Assembly (NCBI GenBank): GCA_030040175.1
Contig: JASHUF010000394.1
Location: 1 to 13,510 of the forward strand
Length of the DNA: 13,510 nt
Direction of reading: 5' to 3'
Origin: Acidobacteriaceae bacterium
GTDB lineage: Bacteria > Acidobacteriota > Terriglobia > Terriglobales > Acidobacteriaceae
Under the pieces are notes generated by a model. The model was given only the letters and a program-made list of their open reading frames with translations, had not been told where the DNA came from and did not search any database. The position numbers and the translations under genes were made by a program. Numbering within the stretch: the first letter of the stretch is position 1; each line of letters begins with the position of its first letter. Shown here one piece after another: positions 13,000 to 13,510 of this stretch.

Positions 13000-13510
13000 C
13001 TATGAGCACCCACTCGTACTCCCGCAGCTCATGCAGCGGTAGCAGCTCCCATTGCGGACCATGATGGCGCCGCAGGTGGAGCAGCTGGGCGCGTCGCCCA
13101 TCTCGTACAGGCCGCGCATGGCGTCGGCGGCGTGAAAGAGGCCGCGGTCCTTGAGCTCGGGAACGCCGGACGCGCCCGGCGCCGCGCCCGCCTGCGTGCC
13201 CTGCCACGTCTGCGCCTCAGGCGCAATGCCCCCACCCCCGCCGGCTCGGCTGCTCATCTGGCTCAGCCGCTTGGCCACTTCCTCGGCCAGCCGCGCCAGG
13301 TGCTCTTTGGAAACGCCGGTGTCGTCTTCGGGCTCGGTCTCCGGCAAGAGCGTAGGCGAGGCCGGAAGATCCACGCCCTGCGGCGCCAGGCCCGCAAACA
13401 GCGTGAGCTGCGTGCCCGAAAGGAAGCGCAGGCTGAGCCAGCGGAAGATGTAATCCATCAGGCTCTTGGCAAAGCCGATCTGCTCGTTGCCGGTCCAGCC
13501 GGAGGGCTCG
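13000..13510 (-). CDS. nrdJ: Adenosylcobalamin-dependent ribonucleotide reductase, C-terminal part
   Basis: The last 169 residues of a class II ribonucleoside reductase; the gene continues beyond the window edge, so the catalytic barrel and start are not seen. Frame is open to 13510 and reads EPSGWTGNEQIGFAKSLMDYIFRWL, characteristic of vitamin B12-dependent NrdJ. After a low-complexity linker rich in Ala, Gly and Pro comes the conserved tail GDAPSCSTCGAIMVRNGSCY, then RCMSCGSTSGCS: a cysteine-rich zinc-binding motif with the terminal cysteines that re-reduce the active-site disulfide. The enzyme makes deoxyribonucleotides from ribonucleotides in the cytoplasm without needing oxygen. A B12 riboswitch upstream would be common in the family but lies outside the window. 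The hairpin at 12951-12977 ends the transcript. Confidence 0.93.
   Translation of the reverse strand, partial: EPSGWTGNEQIGFAKSLMDYIFRWLSLRFLSGTQLTLFAGLAPQGVDLPASPTLLPETEPEDDTGVSKEHLARLAEEVAKRLSQMSSRAGGGGGIAPEAQTWQGTQAGAAPGASGVPELKDRGLFHAADAMRGLYEMGDAPSCSTCGAIMVRNGSCYRCMSCGSTSGCS

Noticed and set aside
1..13510. CRISPR array, transposase, phage or toxin-antitoxin genes
   Set aside because: No regularly spaced long repeats and no proteins of these types were recognised on either strand.

Overview
The window is GC-rich bacterial chromosome, densely packed, with the last ~2 kb visibly lower in G+C. The gene content (two DUF3617 secreted proteins, a B12-dependent ribonucleotide reductase tail, a YvcK/CofD-like protein next to a TPR protein, a DUF4254 protein, a free-standing ATP-grasp protein, a GyrI-like protein) and the codon use fit Acidobacteriota best. 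That assignment is inference from gene content; no rRNA or marker search was possible. There are no plasmid, phage or transposase genes and no CRISPR array.

Layout. 1-1294 (minus): an M16 zinc peptidase, divergent from rlmN (1440-2750, plus), a radical-SAM rRNA/tRNA methyltransferase carrying two in-frame insertions, each containing a DNA inverted repeat. 2776-7946 (minus, colinear): a PEP-mutase/isocitrate-lyase family enzyme, two tandem secreted DUF3617 paralogues, a YvcK-like protein with a TTG start, a TPR protein with a good sigma-70 promoter of its own, and a DUF4254 protein with an N-terminal membrane module. 8121-9943 (plus): an ATP-grasp ligase-like protein divergent from the DUF4254 gene, then a GyrI-like protein. 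10017-10092 (minus): tRNA-Lys(TTT). 10326-11045 (plus): an SDR oxidoreductase. 11055-12811 (minus): a compact type II restriction-modification pair, a beta-class SPPY-type methyltransferase overlapping by one base a PaeR7I/XhoI-type endonuclease. 13000-13510 (minus, cut by the window edge): the C-terminus of class II ribonucleotide reductase NrdJ, followed by a candidate terminator.

Most genes are housekeeping (translation quality, nucleotide reduction, envelope and growth control). The one clearly accessory block is the restriction-modification pair. It has much lower G+C than its neighbours and fits into the short gap between the SDR stop codon and the nrdJ terminator hairpin, which looks like horizontal gain. 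No gap without a gene exceeds 300 bases. I see no complete unknown defence or mobile system; the most unusual items are the palindrome-bearing insertions in RlmN, the pairing of a PaeR7I-type nuclease with an SPPY-type methylase, and the membrane-anchored DUF4254 protein.
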